Below, one piece after another: positions 43,655-56,451 of a DNA stretch of 64,000 nucleotides. The notes under the pieces are model-generated. The model saw only the letters and a program-made list of their open reading frames with translations, was not told the DNA's origin and searched no databases. Origin of the DNA: Hypericum androsaemum (lineage: Eukaryota; Streptophyta; Magnoliopsida; Malpighiales; Hypericaceae); the NCBI GenBank assembly GCA_963995505.1, contig OZ023182.1, forward strand, positions 7,494,707-7,558,706. Reading direction: 5' to 3'. Positions within the stretch are counted from its first letter, which is position 1. Each line of letters starts with the position of its first letter. Position numbers and translations under genes: made by a program.

Positions 43655-45873
43655 CTACGAAGGAGCTTGTAGACTGAGAGCTCGGGATTCTTCCAAGAAT
43701 AGATAACAGAGCAAGGGTGCAACAACTGCTACGCTTAAACTGTTTCCAAGCAATGCATAACTGCAGGAAGTAAACAAACCAGTCATATGACACAGTGTCG
43801 GTAGTGGTGCCGATTAGTTCAGCAAAATCTAAGCATCACAAAAACAGGAAAGAGTGCAACTGGGTGGGTAACACATTTTCATCCTGGTTCTTGTTTCCCT
43901 ATATTTCACTAGACTAAAAAAAGATAGAAACTAAAAACCAACATGATGGCTTCGACTTGGATGCTGATTCCAGCAGGGTAGAACCAAGGTGGCTTCAGAT
44001 CAACTACTACAGGCGATGTTCTTTTTAATGCGAACCAATATTGGAAATTAAAGGCGTTATTGAAAGAATGGAAGAGTTACCGTTGCTTGAGGCTAATTTG
44101 TGGAGGGAACTGGAAATCTTCAGGGAAAGAATGCAAATTGGCAACCTGATTAACAACAACACATGGAAATCAATCAACCTTGACAGATCCCGAAGACAGA
44201 AAATAAAGAGATGTGCATAACTACTTACCTCCCTAGGGGTAAAAAATCTAAGGCCCAGATCCGCCAAACAGAGTGCTTTTCCATTATCCTTTGTAATAGT
44301 TGCTAGAAGCGACCCTGTGCCTTTCACATATCTGTAATAACTCTTTGTAAAGCAACAGCATCGCTTGGAATCGGGATAGACGATATCTAATTCTTTCAGG
44401 AACCTCTTCAAAGTTTGCAGGAAGAAATTCAACCAGCAAATAACTAAACAAAACTCAAACGTAGATAAGAACCATATAAACCTAGGATTATAAGGATACC
44501 CATGGCACTCCCCCACCTCTCTATCAAACTCAGTGGGACAGAGTACTGGTCATCTGCGTTCTGCTTTTGCTCATCACTGCTCTTCGTAGGCGTGAAACCA
44601 GTTTCCAGGTCTAACCGGCATCTAGACCTATCTAACTCAAGAAACTTCTCTAGTGGTTCACAAGCCTGAAGTCGGTCATCCCCCTCATTCAGCGTCTGAT
44701 CACATTGGGCAGTTACATCTCTCCTATACTCGAATAATGGACCAAGAGAAAAAAGAATCTGGCCATCAACAACTTGGTGCCCAAACAATGAGGATTCTCT
44801 TTTTGCCTGTCATAGAATAGACAAGTGGCAGTTACAGGATTTCCGGTGGTATATCATTTAAGTAAACAAGGTTTCAACTGTGAGCTAGAAGCCTAGAATC
44901 TATTCTAGAGACGAACATGGTGGGTTAGACCAACATCAGCACATACCATAGAAGAAAGGAAAATGAGAATGGAGGGTTGAAAATGTGGAAGAGAGGATGT
45001 AGTACCAAGCAAAAATAGCGGGGCCGGGAATAGGGTACACCGAACTGCAAAGGACTCAAAATAAACTCCAACACACCGAAACCCAAGTTTTTCAGTATCT
45101 CAACCATTTTGGCATGCGTATCGGATACCTACACAATAACCAGGAAAAAACAAACAGCATTAACCATCCAACTCAAAAGCACACGTATCCACAACATCAA
45201 ACTTGATCGAATAAAACATCCACGGACCTCAAAACCAACCACATTCTCCACAAACAACATATGTGGAGGCCGTGTAGTTCTCGGTATAAGCTCGAGGATA
45301 TTAAGAAAAGAAACCGCCCGTGCATCCCCCGAATGCTTCCTCAGACCTAATCACAATATTCCAATCGAACCTAATCACCAAAGCACACAGTCTCCCAAAA
45401 TTTAAGAGATGGATAACAAACCTTGGCGAGTGTAAGGCTGGCAGGGCGGGGAGAGAAGCCACGCGTGGGCCCCGTAGCGGTCGAGGTCATCAGCGGTCAG
45501 CGTCTGGATGTTGCCCTAGACGAAAACAAAACAGGAAAAAACCCTAAGTCACCGACAAAAACGAAAGCAAGCATTTGTTTCTGACGATCTATTTTTACCT
45601 GGTAAGGTCGGTGGCCGAAGTTGTGCTCGTAGACGTCGTTAGCGACGTCGTTTATGTCGAACGCCTCCACCACTTGCGCGTTCACATTGGCGGCTGTTAG
45701 GGAGTACCTCTAAATCAAAAATAAAAAAAAGCAAAAATAAATGATATTTCGATTGGGGTAAAGTAGAGGAGGTGGAGGGAGGCGGGCGGTTTTACCATGC
45801 CGCCGATACCACTGTAGAACTCGAGGACTCGGTACGGCGCCGTTTCGTGCTCCTCGGAGAGGTTCTGCTCCAT
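43655..45873 (-). CDS. DNMT2: DNMT2/TRDMT1-type tRNA (cytosine-5) methyltransferase, 9 exons
   Basis: Exons, minus strand: 45873-45796, 45709-45599, 45515-45422, 45346-45228, 45128-45006, 44806-44500, 44386-44229, 44145-44081, 43760-43655. They sum to 1161 bp, 386 residues, close to plant DNMT2. All introns are GT-AG and each join keeps frame. Motif I is [12 protein letters not shown], motif IV is the catalytic [11 protein letters not shown], motif VI is [10 protein letters not shown], the DNMT2-specific CFT appears in [17 protein letters not shown], and the C-terminal motif is [18 protein letters not shown]. The enzyme uses S-adenosylmethionine to methylate C38 of tRNA-Asp and a few other tRNAs, despite its DNA-methyltransferase fold. 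An acidic, variable insert ([20 protein letters not shown]) lies between target-recognition blocks. Appears fully intact although bracketed by transposon nests. Confidence 0.97.
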
Positions 45874-46179
45874 TCTGATCTCTATTGGTGCCGCTTGCAG
45901 TTGGCGGTTGCGCCTCTTTCTAGTTTGGTTAGGGCTTTAGGGCGCCAAAGAGCAAACAGTGACTCTTTCTTTTGACTTTTGTATATTTTTTTTCATAGTA
46001 CCCAACTAACTCGTTTAATCAACTAATCTAGTTCTAATTCGTTAACACTAAATGTGGTAAGCAATTTAAGGTCATGTGATTTTAATTGTCATTCAAATAC
46101 GATGCTACTTTTTAACGATGTTAAGTATGTTTATGTGATACTGATTATTGGAATTTGCAACAATACCAGTTAAGAGTAC
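45874..46179 (-). promoter_or_regulatory. upstream region of DNMT2
   Basis: Contains the short GC-rich leader just above the ATG, then AT-rich DNA. No specific motif called. About 300 bp separate the DNMT2 start from the LINE remnant. Confidence 0.35.
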
Positions 46180-46388
46180 ATATTTTTTACTGACCGAGCC
46201 CACCCACTAGCGATGTTGATCTGGAGAGCGCGAGAGCTACTAGAGAGGCACTAGAGGTCGACATCCAGCACATCTGGCGCGAGGGGAACCGTGTGGCTAA
46301 TGCTCTTTCCAAGCACGCCCTCGGGATTTCCTACGACTATGTTGTTTCTGATGTATCATTTACCTTTCTGTATTGGAGTATATTTTAG
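46180..46388 (+). mobile_element. LINE RNase H C-terminal remnant
   Basis: Reads DVDLESARATREALEVDIQH, IWREGNRVANALSKHAL, then a stop at 46386-46388. The H.WREGN..AN.L..HAL block is the end of the LINE RNase H domain. The rest of the element is absent. Confidence 0.65.
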
Positions 46389-46636
46389 ATGATTTGTGAG
46401 GCGTTAATCTCCCCCGCTGCACTCGCATGGCCAGGGATGATTCACGGGGATCAAATTTCTTGAAGTGCAAAATTGTTGTATCTTGGGGACGATTGTCATA
46501 GTCCGTAAGTACTAAATACGGGGTAATCTCATCTTACGGAGAACGAGTCAAACTCTTGCCTCGACTTAGATCCCAATCAAGTACACCATCATCCGGACAA
46601 ACAACAATCGTAAGACAAGATTTTGTGTACTTGAAG
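46389..46636 (+). other. presumed leader of Copia-3
   Basis: No clear LTR end or Met-tRNA primer-binding site can be found before the gag ATG, so the Copia-3 5' LTR appears lost or too diverged to see. Some of this could belong to the LINE 3' region. Confidence 0.35.
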
Positions 46637-48680
46637 ATGGCATCATCAAGCTCTGCTCAAGCACCAGTACCGACTGTCCCAGGAACTGTCCACGCCGAAA
46701 GACCGGCAAAGTTCAATGGCACCGAGTTCAAGAGGTGGCAACAAAAGATGTTATTCTACCTGACAACGCTTAACCTGGTCCGATTCTTGAAGGAAGTGGC
46801 TCCGAAGGTGGCAGAAAATGAGGATGATTAACAGAAGATCAATGCCCTGGATGCATGGAACCATAGCGACTTCCTATGTCGTAATTACATCCTGAATGGG
46901 TTGGACGACACCCTCTACAATATCTATACGGTAACCACGAAAGAATTGTCGGAAGATTTCCTAGAGAAGAAGTACAAAATGGAAGATGCCGGGTTGAAGA
47001 AATTCATCGTCGGAAGATTCCTCGACTTCAAGATGGTAGACTCCAAAAAAGTCATCGACTAAGTACAAGAGTTGTAACTAATTCTACATGAGATTCATAT
47101 TGAAGAAATACAACTGAGTGAGTCCTTCCAAGTGGCGACAATTAGGGGTGAGCAAATGGGATCGGTATTCGGGATATCCCGAAATTATTTCGGTATTCGG
47201 GAGTTCAGGATCGGGAGTTCGGTATTCGGAAGTTAATTCGGTAAGGTTTTTGAGAAAATTTCGGTATTCGGGATCGGTTCGGTATATACCGGTATTATTT
47301 CGGTAATACCAAAAATCTCAAAGTACCAAAATATAATTTTACCAACCTATATATATAAACAAAAAATCACCCACACTCACAGATTACAGAACGCAACCCC
47401 CTCTTTTTTCTCCCTCTCCTTTTCTCCTTTCCTCTTTCCCCATCTTCTCTCTTAATCAACAAGAAAACCAATCATTTTTCTTCTTCTTTAACCCACTCCG
47501 GCAAACCACCACCACGAGACAGCGACCGGCGACCATCGTGGCCGCCCTCTTCCACCACGCTCCTCTCCTCTCTCTGACTTGTTCTAATTAGTGATTTTTT
47601 TGACTTAGGGTTTCGTATTTTGGAGATTTTGCAATAGATTGTGAGTTTGTGTCTAATTTAAGTTGATGCATGTCAATAGATTGTGAGTTGGTGTTGCTCT
47701 CAAGGAAAAAAGAGGTGAGGTTGAAGCGGTTTTGATTTAGAAAAGTAGGGTTTTGTTTAATTTTTTTTGCAAAATTCGGGATATTTGGGATAATCCCGAA
47801 ATTATAATTCGGTATTCGGGATATCCCGAAATTATTTCGGTTCAGGATCGGGATGAATTTTTTTTGAATTTCGGTATTCGAGATTTTCGGTATTCGGTAT
47901 TCGGGATCGGGATATCCCGAATGCTCACCCCTAGCGGCAATGATTGAAAAGCTACCACCCCTGTGGAAGGATTTCAAGAACTACCTCAAGCACAAGAGGA
48001 AGGACATGGGTCTTGAAGACTTAATTGTGAGACTAAGAATTCAAGAAGACAACCAAAAGTCCAAAGTCAAGAACAACAAGACCAACTCTGAAGACACGAT
48101 ACACCTCGCTAAAGGAGGTAATGACAAAAAGAGGAAGAAGTCTAGTAATAAGCAAGAGAAGCAAGAGCCAAAGTAGAAAAAGGTCAAGAAGATCAAAGGC
48201 AACTGCTTCAACTGCGATAAAGCCGGTCACATGGCAAAGGATTATCGTCTACCAAAGAAAGACAATCGTGAGAAAGCTAATTTGGCTGAGGATCTGTCTG
48301 AGTTGGACCTATCCGCTATCCGCTGTGGTGTTTGAAGCCAATTTGGTAGATAACCCACGAGAGTGGTTCGTCGACACAGAGGAAACCTGCCACATCTGCT
48401 CAGACAAGGAGATGTTCTTGACATATGTCCCGATCACCGGACGGAAGATGTTTATGGATAACTTCGCAACTTCCAAGGTAGTCAGATTAGGTAAGGTGAT
48501 CATGAAGCTGATCTCTGGCAAAGAGCTGACCCTCAAGGATGTGTTGCATGTCCCAAACATTCACAAAAATCTATTATCATGCTCCCTGTTAAGCAAAACT
48601 GGACGGAAGCTAGTTTTTGAGACTGATACGTTTGTAATGACCAAAGCTGGTATATTTGTAAGATACTTAGATAGGGGACT
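46637..48680 (+). pseudogene. Copia-3 gag and protease, broken
   Basis: MASSSSAQAPVPTVPGTVHA opens gag; the UBN2-like domain continues [21 protein letters not shown] stop follows NEDD at 46829, with more near 47060. After hAT-2, gag resumes AMIEKLPPLWKDFKNYLKHK. The zinc knuckle reads CFNCDKAGHMAKDY, with Tyr for the last Cys. The protease-region block is WFVDTEETCHICSDK, degenerate for DSGA. Cut at 48680 after RYLDRG by Athila-1. Confidence 0.85.
47143..47933. mobile_element. hAT-2, 791-bp non-autonomous hAT element
   Basis: Starts TAGGGGTGAGCAAA and ends ATGCTCACCCCTA. Flanked by GCGACAAT (47135-47142) and GCGGCAAT (47934-47941), an 8-bp duplication with one change; removing it restores the Copia-3 gag frame. 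Subterminal regions are rich in GGTATTCGGGAT and its reverse complement. The centre has CT-rich sequence and no transposase. Confidence 0.92.
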
Positions 48681-50208
48681 TGATGAGTGTGAAAATACTC
48701 TATCATCTATGTATGTTTTAGTGTCAATTTTCCATTGTTTCTAGTATTGTTTTGTGTTATTTATCGTTGTATTGTTATATTTCATGTTTTGAACGTTTTA
48801 GTATAGTTATTGTGATTTTTATTTGTTTCGTTCATTTTTAGTTCAAGGAGGCTTTGTGGTGATACGGGAGGATATTGGTGTACTTTGGAGCGCGTCAACG
48901 ACGATCGGATCAGCCTTGAAGAAATGGTGCACGATCGGGAAGGCGACGACATTGGGCTAACTGACCTCGAGAGACTTAAACACCGATAACTTTCTCATCC
49001 GAAGTCCAATGGAGACGATTGAGGTGGTTCTGGAAAGAAGACATCCGGGGCTACAACTTTATTTCTTTGGTCTTCTTCAGATTAGAAGTTTAAGAGGGTC
49101 AAAAATGCGTATGAAGTAGAGCTCTAAATCTGAAGACTCGCCTGACCGAAATTGGCCAAAATTCCGGGACCATTCCGGAATTTGCCAGGACGTTTTCTTG
49201 GCTGCCATCCCACACCATTTTGGCTGGAATTCCACTAACAAATTCCCCATACTCCACTATCCTCCATTGTCTCCCATTAATTCACTTTGTCTCCCACTAC
49301 TTCACTTTCTCTCCCACCAACACGATTCCACTCATTCACTCCACATGGATTCACTCTTCCTCCCTCCTTGACCAAGAAAAAAAACGTGGCTCACCATTGA
49401 AGGAGGAGAGGAAGCCATTGTTGAAGCTTGAAGAAGAAACTTGAAGAAGGAGCTAGGAGGAAGCTCTTGAAGACTCATTGAGCTTTTTCTAAACTCTATC
49501 TTTGTTGTTCATGTGCTATTTACTTTGTTCAATGGATAATTTGTGTTGTTTGTTGAACATGAGTGAGTAGTTGATTTGTGAGTTTGGTGCCTTGATGGCA
49601 CCTACTTAGCCAATGGTTTTGTGGGGTTAATATGTTAAGGTTTATGAACTAGTTGATGTGTTTAATGCTTAATCTTGATTGATCGCCTTGATTATGAACT
49701 AAGTTGATGCTAATCGCCGGGAGGGGTTAGGATTAACGGACCATTTAACTAGTTAACTAGTTGCCTATTGAAGAGGGATCTCTTTAGGTGGTTAGTTGTC
49801 CAAAGGATGATGTTGATAATCGGTAGTTAGTTGGATTAGTTGGCTAATTAGTCGCGGGAGCGCAGTTGGTTCACCTAAGCCTAATTAACTATCGATTTAG
49901 ACTAATCGGTCGCGGGAGCGTTGATTAGTTGCTTGAGGAACATCTGGACCATAACACGAACTCAATAAACCCCACATGCCATTTGGTTATTTAGTTGTCA
50001 TTGGCACCAAGCCCACTCTTTCCTTTATTGTTTAAATCTTCTTGTATTTAGTCGTTGTAGTAACCTATTCGTATTTGGAATTGACACCTCCATTTATTAT
50101 TGTCCTAAACTAGCGGTGAAGTTGAATTTGCGGACTAGCTTAGTCCTTGTGGGACGACAATCCCGTACTTACTCTTTATTGCAAGAGGGGTGAAAATCCT
50201 TCCTTTCA
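48681..50208 (+). repeat. Athila-1 5' LTR
   Basis: 1528 bp, TGATGAGTGTG...CCTTCCTTTCA. Same family as the solo LTR at 24295-25780 and the Athila-2 LTRs. Confidence 0.95.
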
Positions 50209-50210
50209 AT

Positions 50211-50228
50211 TGGCGCCGTTGCCGGGGA
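50211..50228 (+). other. Athila-1 primer-binding site (tRNA-Asp type)
   Basis: TGGCGCCGTTGCCGGGGA, two bases after the LTR, complementary to the 3' end of plant tRNA-Asp as in other Athila elements. The equivalent site is missing in Athila-2. Confidence 0.9.
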
Positions 50229-50346
50229 TTAAGTATTAGACGCTTAATTTGGCTTACGAACTTGGATTAGGACATTTATTTTTGTTTACTTGGTTTTTGT
50301 TACTTAGTACCTTTGTTTCTTGTCTTACAAGGTACTGAATTGTCGC

Positions 50347-53300
50347 ATGCGCTCAACTCGCTCAACGAACAACATTCCGATCGGAGTAGACGTTGACATT
50401 GGATATTTGGAACGGTTGTTGCGACAAGAGAGAAGGACACAAGCAAGGATGAATCAACAACCTCATGTGCAAGAAGCTCCACAAGGAGCTCCGCAAGGTG
50501 ATGCGCAAGGAGTTGGAGTTCCTCGAAGGTCTCTCATGGACTATGCTAGGCCCACCTTGAGAGGGGCAATGTCTGGAGTTCCAAGGCCTGCTATTCAAGC
50601 TAACACCTTCGAGATCAAGCCAGCGGTGATTCACATGCTCCAAGCTTCGGTCCAATTCTATGGATTACCGAATGAAGATCCCAACGACCATATTGCTAAT
50701 TTTCTGGAGATAGCCGACACCTTCAAGCACAATGGAGTTACCGACGATGCTATGAAGCTGAGGTTGTTCCCGTTTACCTTGAAGGACCAAGCAAAGATAT
50801 GGTATAAGAATCTGGTTGGGACGACAATTACAACCTGGGAAGAGCTAGCGAATTCCTTCCTTGACAAGTATTTTCCCTTCTCCAAGACCAATAGACTCGT
50901 GAAGGAGATTAACAATTTCCAACAATTCGAGAACGAGTCATTGAGTGAAGCTTGGGGGAGATTCAAGGGATTACAAAGGAGTTGTCCACACCATAATATA
51001 TCAGAGGAGTCTTTACTCCAAACTTTTTACTTTGGTCTTGGACCCTCTACAAGGGGTACGGTTGATGCCGCCTCCAACGGATCCTTCTTAAGAAAATATA
51101 GGGATGATGCCCACCACATATTGGAGGAGTTGGCGGCTACAAACATTCTAATGGCCAATGAGAGAGCTAGGCAACCGAGTAAGGAGCAAGTAGAAGTGAT
51201 TGATGTTGATATTACCTCCTCTATTCAAGCTCAATTGGCTTTGTTGGCAAAGAAGGTTAATGATCTAAGCTTGAACAAAAGCAATGTGGCGGCTGTGCAA
51301 ACAAATTATGAAGTTTGTGGCAATTTTGGCCATGAGATGAATGAGTGTGCCATGTTGGGCTCTTCTATGGAGCAAGTAAATTTTGTTGGTGGCCAAGGAC
51401 AAGGCCAAGTTCAAGGAGCAAATAGGATGGGAAACAACCCATATTCCTCTACCTACAATCCCAGTTGGAGAAATCATCCGAACTTCTCTTGGAGGGGTAC
51501 CGGAGGAAGTAATGGAGATAATATGGCAATTGTTCCGGATAAAGGACTTCCTCTTCGTAATGCACCTCAAGGGCCTCCTCCAGGTTTCCAACCACGTTTC
51601 TCTTTGATGGATCGGATGGGAGCTATTGAGGAGAGGATCGACAAGATGGACAAGTTCATACAAGAAGTCGGAGGGGTGGTTAGCCAACAAGGCCAAATTT
51701 TGGCAGCCATACAACAACAAGGTGCACGACAGAACAACTTGGAGCAAATTCTCAAGGGACAAGCCACCGCGATGCATAATATGGAGACACAACTTGGAGA
51801 AATTGCAAAGGCGAGTTCCCATAGAGCTTCCGGCTCCCTGCCAAGCTCCACAGAAACAAATCCTCGAGGAAATGTGAATGCGATTTCTTTGAGGAGTGAT
51901 AAGGAAATAGCTTCTCGAGAGGCACCCCGTAAGAACAATGACGATCCTATGGAAGCCAATGAGGAGGAGAAAGAAGTAGAGGTTGAAAAAGAGAAAAGTC
52001 CTTTTGCTGAGATTGAGGAAGAAGAGGAGTATGTGCCACCACCACCAAAGATCCCTCCTCTACCATTTCCTCAAAGAGTCAAAAAGAAGAACGTGATGGA
52101 CGACAAATTTCTTGGCTTTATGGAGAAAATGAAAAATGTCCAGATTAGCGTCTCATTTCTGGAGATGTTAGATCAAGTTCCGTACTACTCCAAGTTTTTG
52201 AAGGAACTCATTACAAAGAAGAGGAAGTGGGAAGATGGAGAGATGGTGGCCCTCACGGCGAAGTGTAGCTCTCTCATCTCAAAGGATCTCCCGACAAAGT
52301 TAAAAGACCCGGGGAGTTTCACTATTCCTTGTTTCGTTGGAGATGTTGAGTTTCCTAAGTGCCTATGTGATTTAGGCGCTAGCATTAACTTGATGCCTTT
52401 GTCTATTCTTAGGAAACTTGGCTTGTGTGAGGTGAAAGCCACATCTATGCGTCTCCAATTGGCGGACCAAACTATAAAGAAGCCATTTGGGGTCGTGGAG
52501 GATGTCTTGTTAAAGGTTGATAAGTTTATCTTCCCCGTGGACTTTGTGGTGCTGGATTTTGATGAAGACAAGAGTTGTCCATTAATACTTGGCCGGCCGT
52601 TTCTTAATACGGCACGTGCCTTGGTGGATGTGCATGATGGAAGATTGGTCCTCCGAATAGGGGAGGAGAAGGTAGAGTTCAAGATGTCCAACGCAATGCG
52701 CCACCCTCTTGATGAAGGCGTGTGCATGAAAGTTGATGTCATGAAGGAATGTGTCCTCGAGTTTGGCAAGGAGAGCATATCAAGACTTGAAGATGGAATG
52801 GAGGAAGAAATCAATGAAGAACAAGAAGAGGATGACTTGGAAGAGGGAGAAGCTGATACAAAAAGTCTCCATGAGGATTTGGAGCTTGATTTGAAGTATC
52901 GTACTCCACCTTCCATCACTAAGGCTCCAAGCTTGGAGTTGAAAGAATTACCCTCCCATTTGCGATATGCATTCTTAAAGGATGAAGGAAGACTTCCCAT
53001 TATCATCTCGAACAAGCTCTCTAAGGAGCAAGAGAAGAGGGTGCTTGAAATCGTCAACAAACGGATTAAGGCCATGGCTTGGCAAATATCCGATATCAAG
53101 GGGATAAGTCCCGACATTGTTATGCATCACATCCATATGGAAGAGGGAGCCAAGCCGAGGGTGGATAGGCAAAGACGATTGAATCCCAACATGAAAGAAG
53201 TTGTACAGAAGGAGGTGATCAAGCTACTCGAAGCGGGCATAATTTATCCCATCTCGGATAGTGAGTGGGTAAGCCCGATCCATTGTGTTCCAAAGAAAGG

Positions 53301-55832
53301 AGGAATGACTGTTGTGATCAATGATGAGGGTGAGCTCATTTCCACAAGAACTGTGACTGGATGGAGGGTATGCGTGGACTACCGAAAGTTGAATGATGCC
53401 ACACGTAAGGATCATTTTCCTTTGCCATTCATTGATCAAATGTTGGAGAGAATTTCAGGGTATTCTCACTATTGCTTTTTGGATGGGTACTCGGGTTACA
53501 ACCAAATTGCAATATACCCAAGAGATCAAGAGAAGACCTCTTTCACTTGTCCTTTTGGTATTTTTGCCTATCGACGAATGCCTTTTGGATTGAGTTGTGC
53601 TCCTGCAACATTCCAACGATGCATGGAGGCTATCTTTTGGGGAATGAAGGAGAGAATTATGGAGATCTTCATGGATGATTTCTCGGTATTTGGAGACTCC
53701 TTTGATAGCTGCTTGGCAAATTTGGACAAGGTCTTGGAAAGATGTGAAGAGAAGAACCTCGTTCTCAATTGGGAGAAATGTCATTTCATGGTAGATGAAG
53801 GGATAGTTCTTGGTCATAAGATCTCCCGAGCTGGCATAGAGGTGGACAGAGCCAAGACGGAAGCAATAGAGAAGATGGAAGCACCGACTTCAGTTAAAGG
53901 AGTAAGAGCTTTTCTTGGCCATGCCGGTTTCTACCGAAGATTCATCAAGAATTTTTCTCTTATCACGAAGCCGCTAACTAATTTGCTTGTGAAGGATGTA
54001 CCCTTTGATTTTGATGAACCATGCTTTCAAGCATTTGATACTTTGAAAAGGCTCTTGTCACAGCTCCGGTTATCTCTTCTCCGGATTGGACGCTGCCATT
54101 TGAGATGATGTGTGATGCGAGCGACATTGCACTGGGATGTGTGCTTGGTCAAAAGAAGGAGGGGAAGCTTCATGTCATCTACTATGCAAGTAGAGTGCTG
54201 GCGGGCGCCCAACTAAATTACACAACCACCGAGGAGTTGCTTGCGGTCGTGTATGCATGTGACAAGTTCCGACCATATCTACTTGGGTCGAAGGTGATCG
54301 TCTATACTGATCATGCGGCTTTGAGGTACTTATTTTCCAAACAAGATGCTAAGCCGCGACTCATCCGGTGGATTTTATTGCTCCAAGAATTTGACTTGTC
54401 CATCAAGGATAAGAAGGGTTCGGAAAATGTGGTCGCGGACCATCTCTCTCGACTAAAGAGAAGTGATGGAATGGAAACTCATGGAAAGATCAAAGAAGAG
54501 TTTTCGGATGAGGAGTTGATGAGCTTGAATAATGTGGAAGCACCTTGGTATGCTGATTTCGCCAACTTCCTAGTTGGGGGGATTATTCCTATGGATTTGA
54601 GCTATCCCCAACGCAAGAAGTTCATAAGGGATTCTCAACTCTATGTTTGGGATGAGCCTTACCTTTTTAAGAGGTGTAGTGATGGGTTGCTTCGACGGTG
54701 CATTGCGGATGATGAAGTGATGAATATTCTGGAGCAATGTCATAGTACTCCATATTCCGGTCACTATGGAGCAACCAGGACAGCATCACGAGTCTTTGAA
54801 TGTGGGTTTTATTGGCCTAACATTTTCAAGGATGCTCGTGAGTTTGTTGCTCAGTGCGATCGATGCCAAAGGACCGGCAACATTTCAAAGAGGAATGAGA
54901 TGCCTCTCTCTGGAATTCTAGAGGTGGAGCTCTTTGACGTTTGGGGGTTAGACTTTATGGGACCCTTCCCAACCTCTAATGGCAACAAGTATATCTTGGT
55001 GGGAGTGGACTACGTATCTAAGTGGGTGGAAGCTTGGGCATCACCAACCAATGATGCTAAGGTGGTCATTCGCTTTATCAAAAAGCTCTTCTCAAGATTT
55101 GGAGTGCCGAGGGCAATCATAAGCGATGGCGGTTCACACTTTTGCAACCGACCATTTGAGATTCTATTGAAGAGGTATGGGGTCACTCACAAGGTTGCTA
55201 CACCTTATCACCCTCAAACAAATGGGCAAGTTGAACTCTCCAATCGGGAATTAAAGAAGATCCTTGAAAAGACGGTTGGAGGAGCAAGAAAAGATTGGGC
55301 CAACAAGCTTGATGATGCTTTATGGGCATACCGGACGGCATTCAAAACGCCTATCGGGATGTCTCCATACAAACTTGTTTATGGCAAGGCGTGCCACCTC
55401 CTCGTAGAGCTAGAGCACCGAGCATTTTGGGCCATCAAGACCTTAAATTATGATTACAAGAAAGCCGGTGAGAGAAGGGTGTTGCAACTTGAAGAGCTAG
55501 ACGAAATCCGTGACATGGCATTTGAGAGCTCTAGGCTTTACAAGGAGAAGACGAAAAGGTCACATGATGCCCACATTGTGAAGAAAGAGTTCAAGGAGGG
55601 TGATCAAGTACTACTTTACAACTCCCGACTGAGACTTTTTCCGGGAAAGCTCAAGTCAAAATGGAGTGGCCCATTCCAAGTTGTGAGGATATTTCCATTC
55701 GGAGCCCTTGAATTAGAAAGAAGTGATGGAGGAGTCTTCAAGGTGAATGGCCAAAGGTGCAAGATTTACCTTGGTGGGAATATTGAACGACGAGCGGAAG
55801 TGCAATCCGTCACCTCACCCTCCAATGCATGA
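50347..55832 (+). pseudogene. Athila-1 gag-pol polyprotein with a single frameshift
   Basis: ATG at 50347 begins MRSTRSTNNIPIG. Gag (to about residue 540) contains EIKPAVIHMLQASVQFYGLP and a zinc knuckle in which the first Cys is Tyr (YEVCGNFGHEMNEC). Protease CDLGASINLMP near residue 675, reverse transcriptase with IFMDDFSVFG near 1107. Near 54050 one base is missing relative to Athila-2 (AAAAGGCTCTTG against AAGAGAGCTCTTG), moving the frame; the second frame runs on to 55832. RNase H follows ([21 protein letters not shown]), then integrase with [11 protein letters not shown]...CDRCQ zinc finger and D, D, E in [16 protein letters not shown] and [10 protein letters not shown]. Without repair it encodes no full polyprotein. 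Confidence 0.93.
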
Positions 55833-56451
55833 ACAAGGGGAGTAAAGTCAAGCTAATGACTATAACTTAGCATGTTTTTGTATTTGTCTTTATATTGTCA
55901 TAGTTTTATGCGTGTTTTCTTTTTATATAGTGTTAGTTTCATGCTTACGGGATCTCCCGCATTTTTGAAGGTGATTTGGATGGTTGGATGATTGACGTGA
56001 CACTTGGGGGCGTAGCCCCCGCCGTCAGAAACTGGGATCGACCTGTGAGTCCGCGAGAGGAAAAACCGAAGACGCCACGGTCGTGGCCCAGCCAAGCCAA
56101 ATCAGGCCACGGTCGTGGCCAACTCTCTGTAAGTCCCGTCCGTTTTAAAAGCACCACACCACGGTCGTGGCCTCTTATACCATGGTCGTGGCTCCTCCTG
56201 TCAACACTCATCTTCTATTCTCCTCTCCAAACTCAAATCCCCAATTCCCCATTTCGAACTCCAACTTTCCCAACTCTCCCAATCATCCAACTCACCCAAC
56301 TCCTTCATTCTCTACACCAATTACCCATCCCATTTCCATCTCCTCCCTCACAAAAGCTCAAACACCTCATTAATTCCATTACCCACTACCAAAGCCCCAA
56401 ATTTTCATCCTTGAACCCTAGTTCACTCCTACCCCAAATTTGAGAGATTCC
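55833..56451 (+). other. Athila-1 pol-accessory intergenic leader with repeated palindrome
   Basis: About 620 bp between the pol stop and the accessory ORF. Four copies of CCACGGTCGTGG (the last with T for C) lie at 56075-56086, 56107-56118, 56159-56170 and 56180-56191; each can fold as CCACG/CGTGG with a 2-base loop. A C/T-rich, Pro/Ser-like stretch follows to the ATG. Confidence 0.8.

Noticed and set aside
52185..53117. 310-residue minus-strand ORF within Athila-1
   Set aside because: Antisense of gag-pol, low-complexity Ser-rich composition; a shadow.
55976..56443. 155-residue ORF upstream of the Athila accessory ORF
   Set aside because: Low-complexity Pro/Ser-rich translation over the repeated palindrome region, with no counterpart in Athila-2 to test it.
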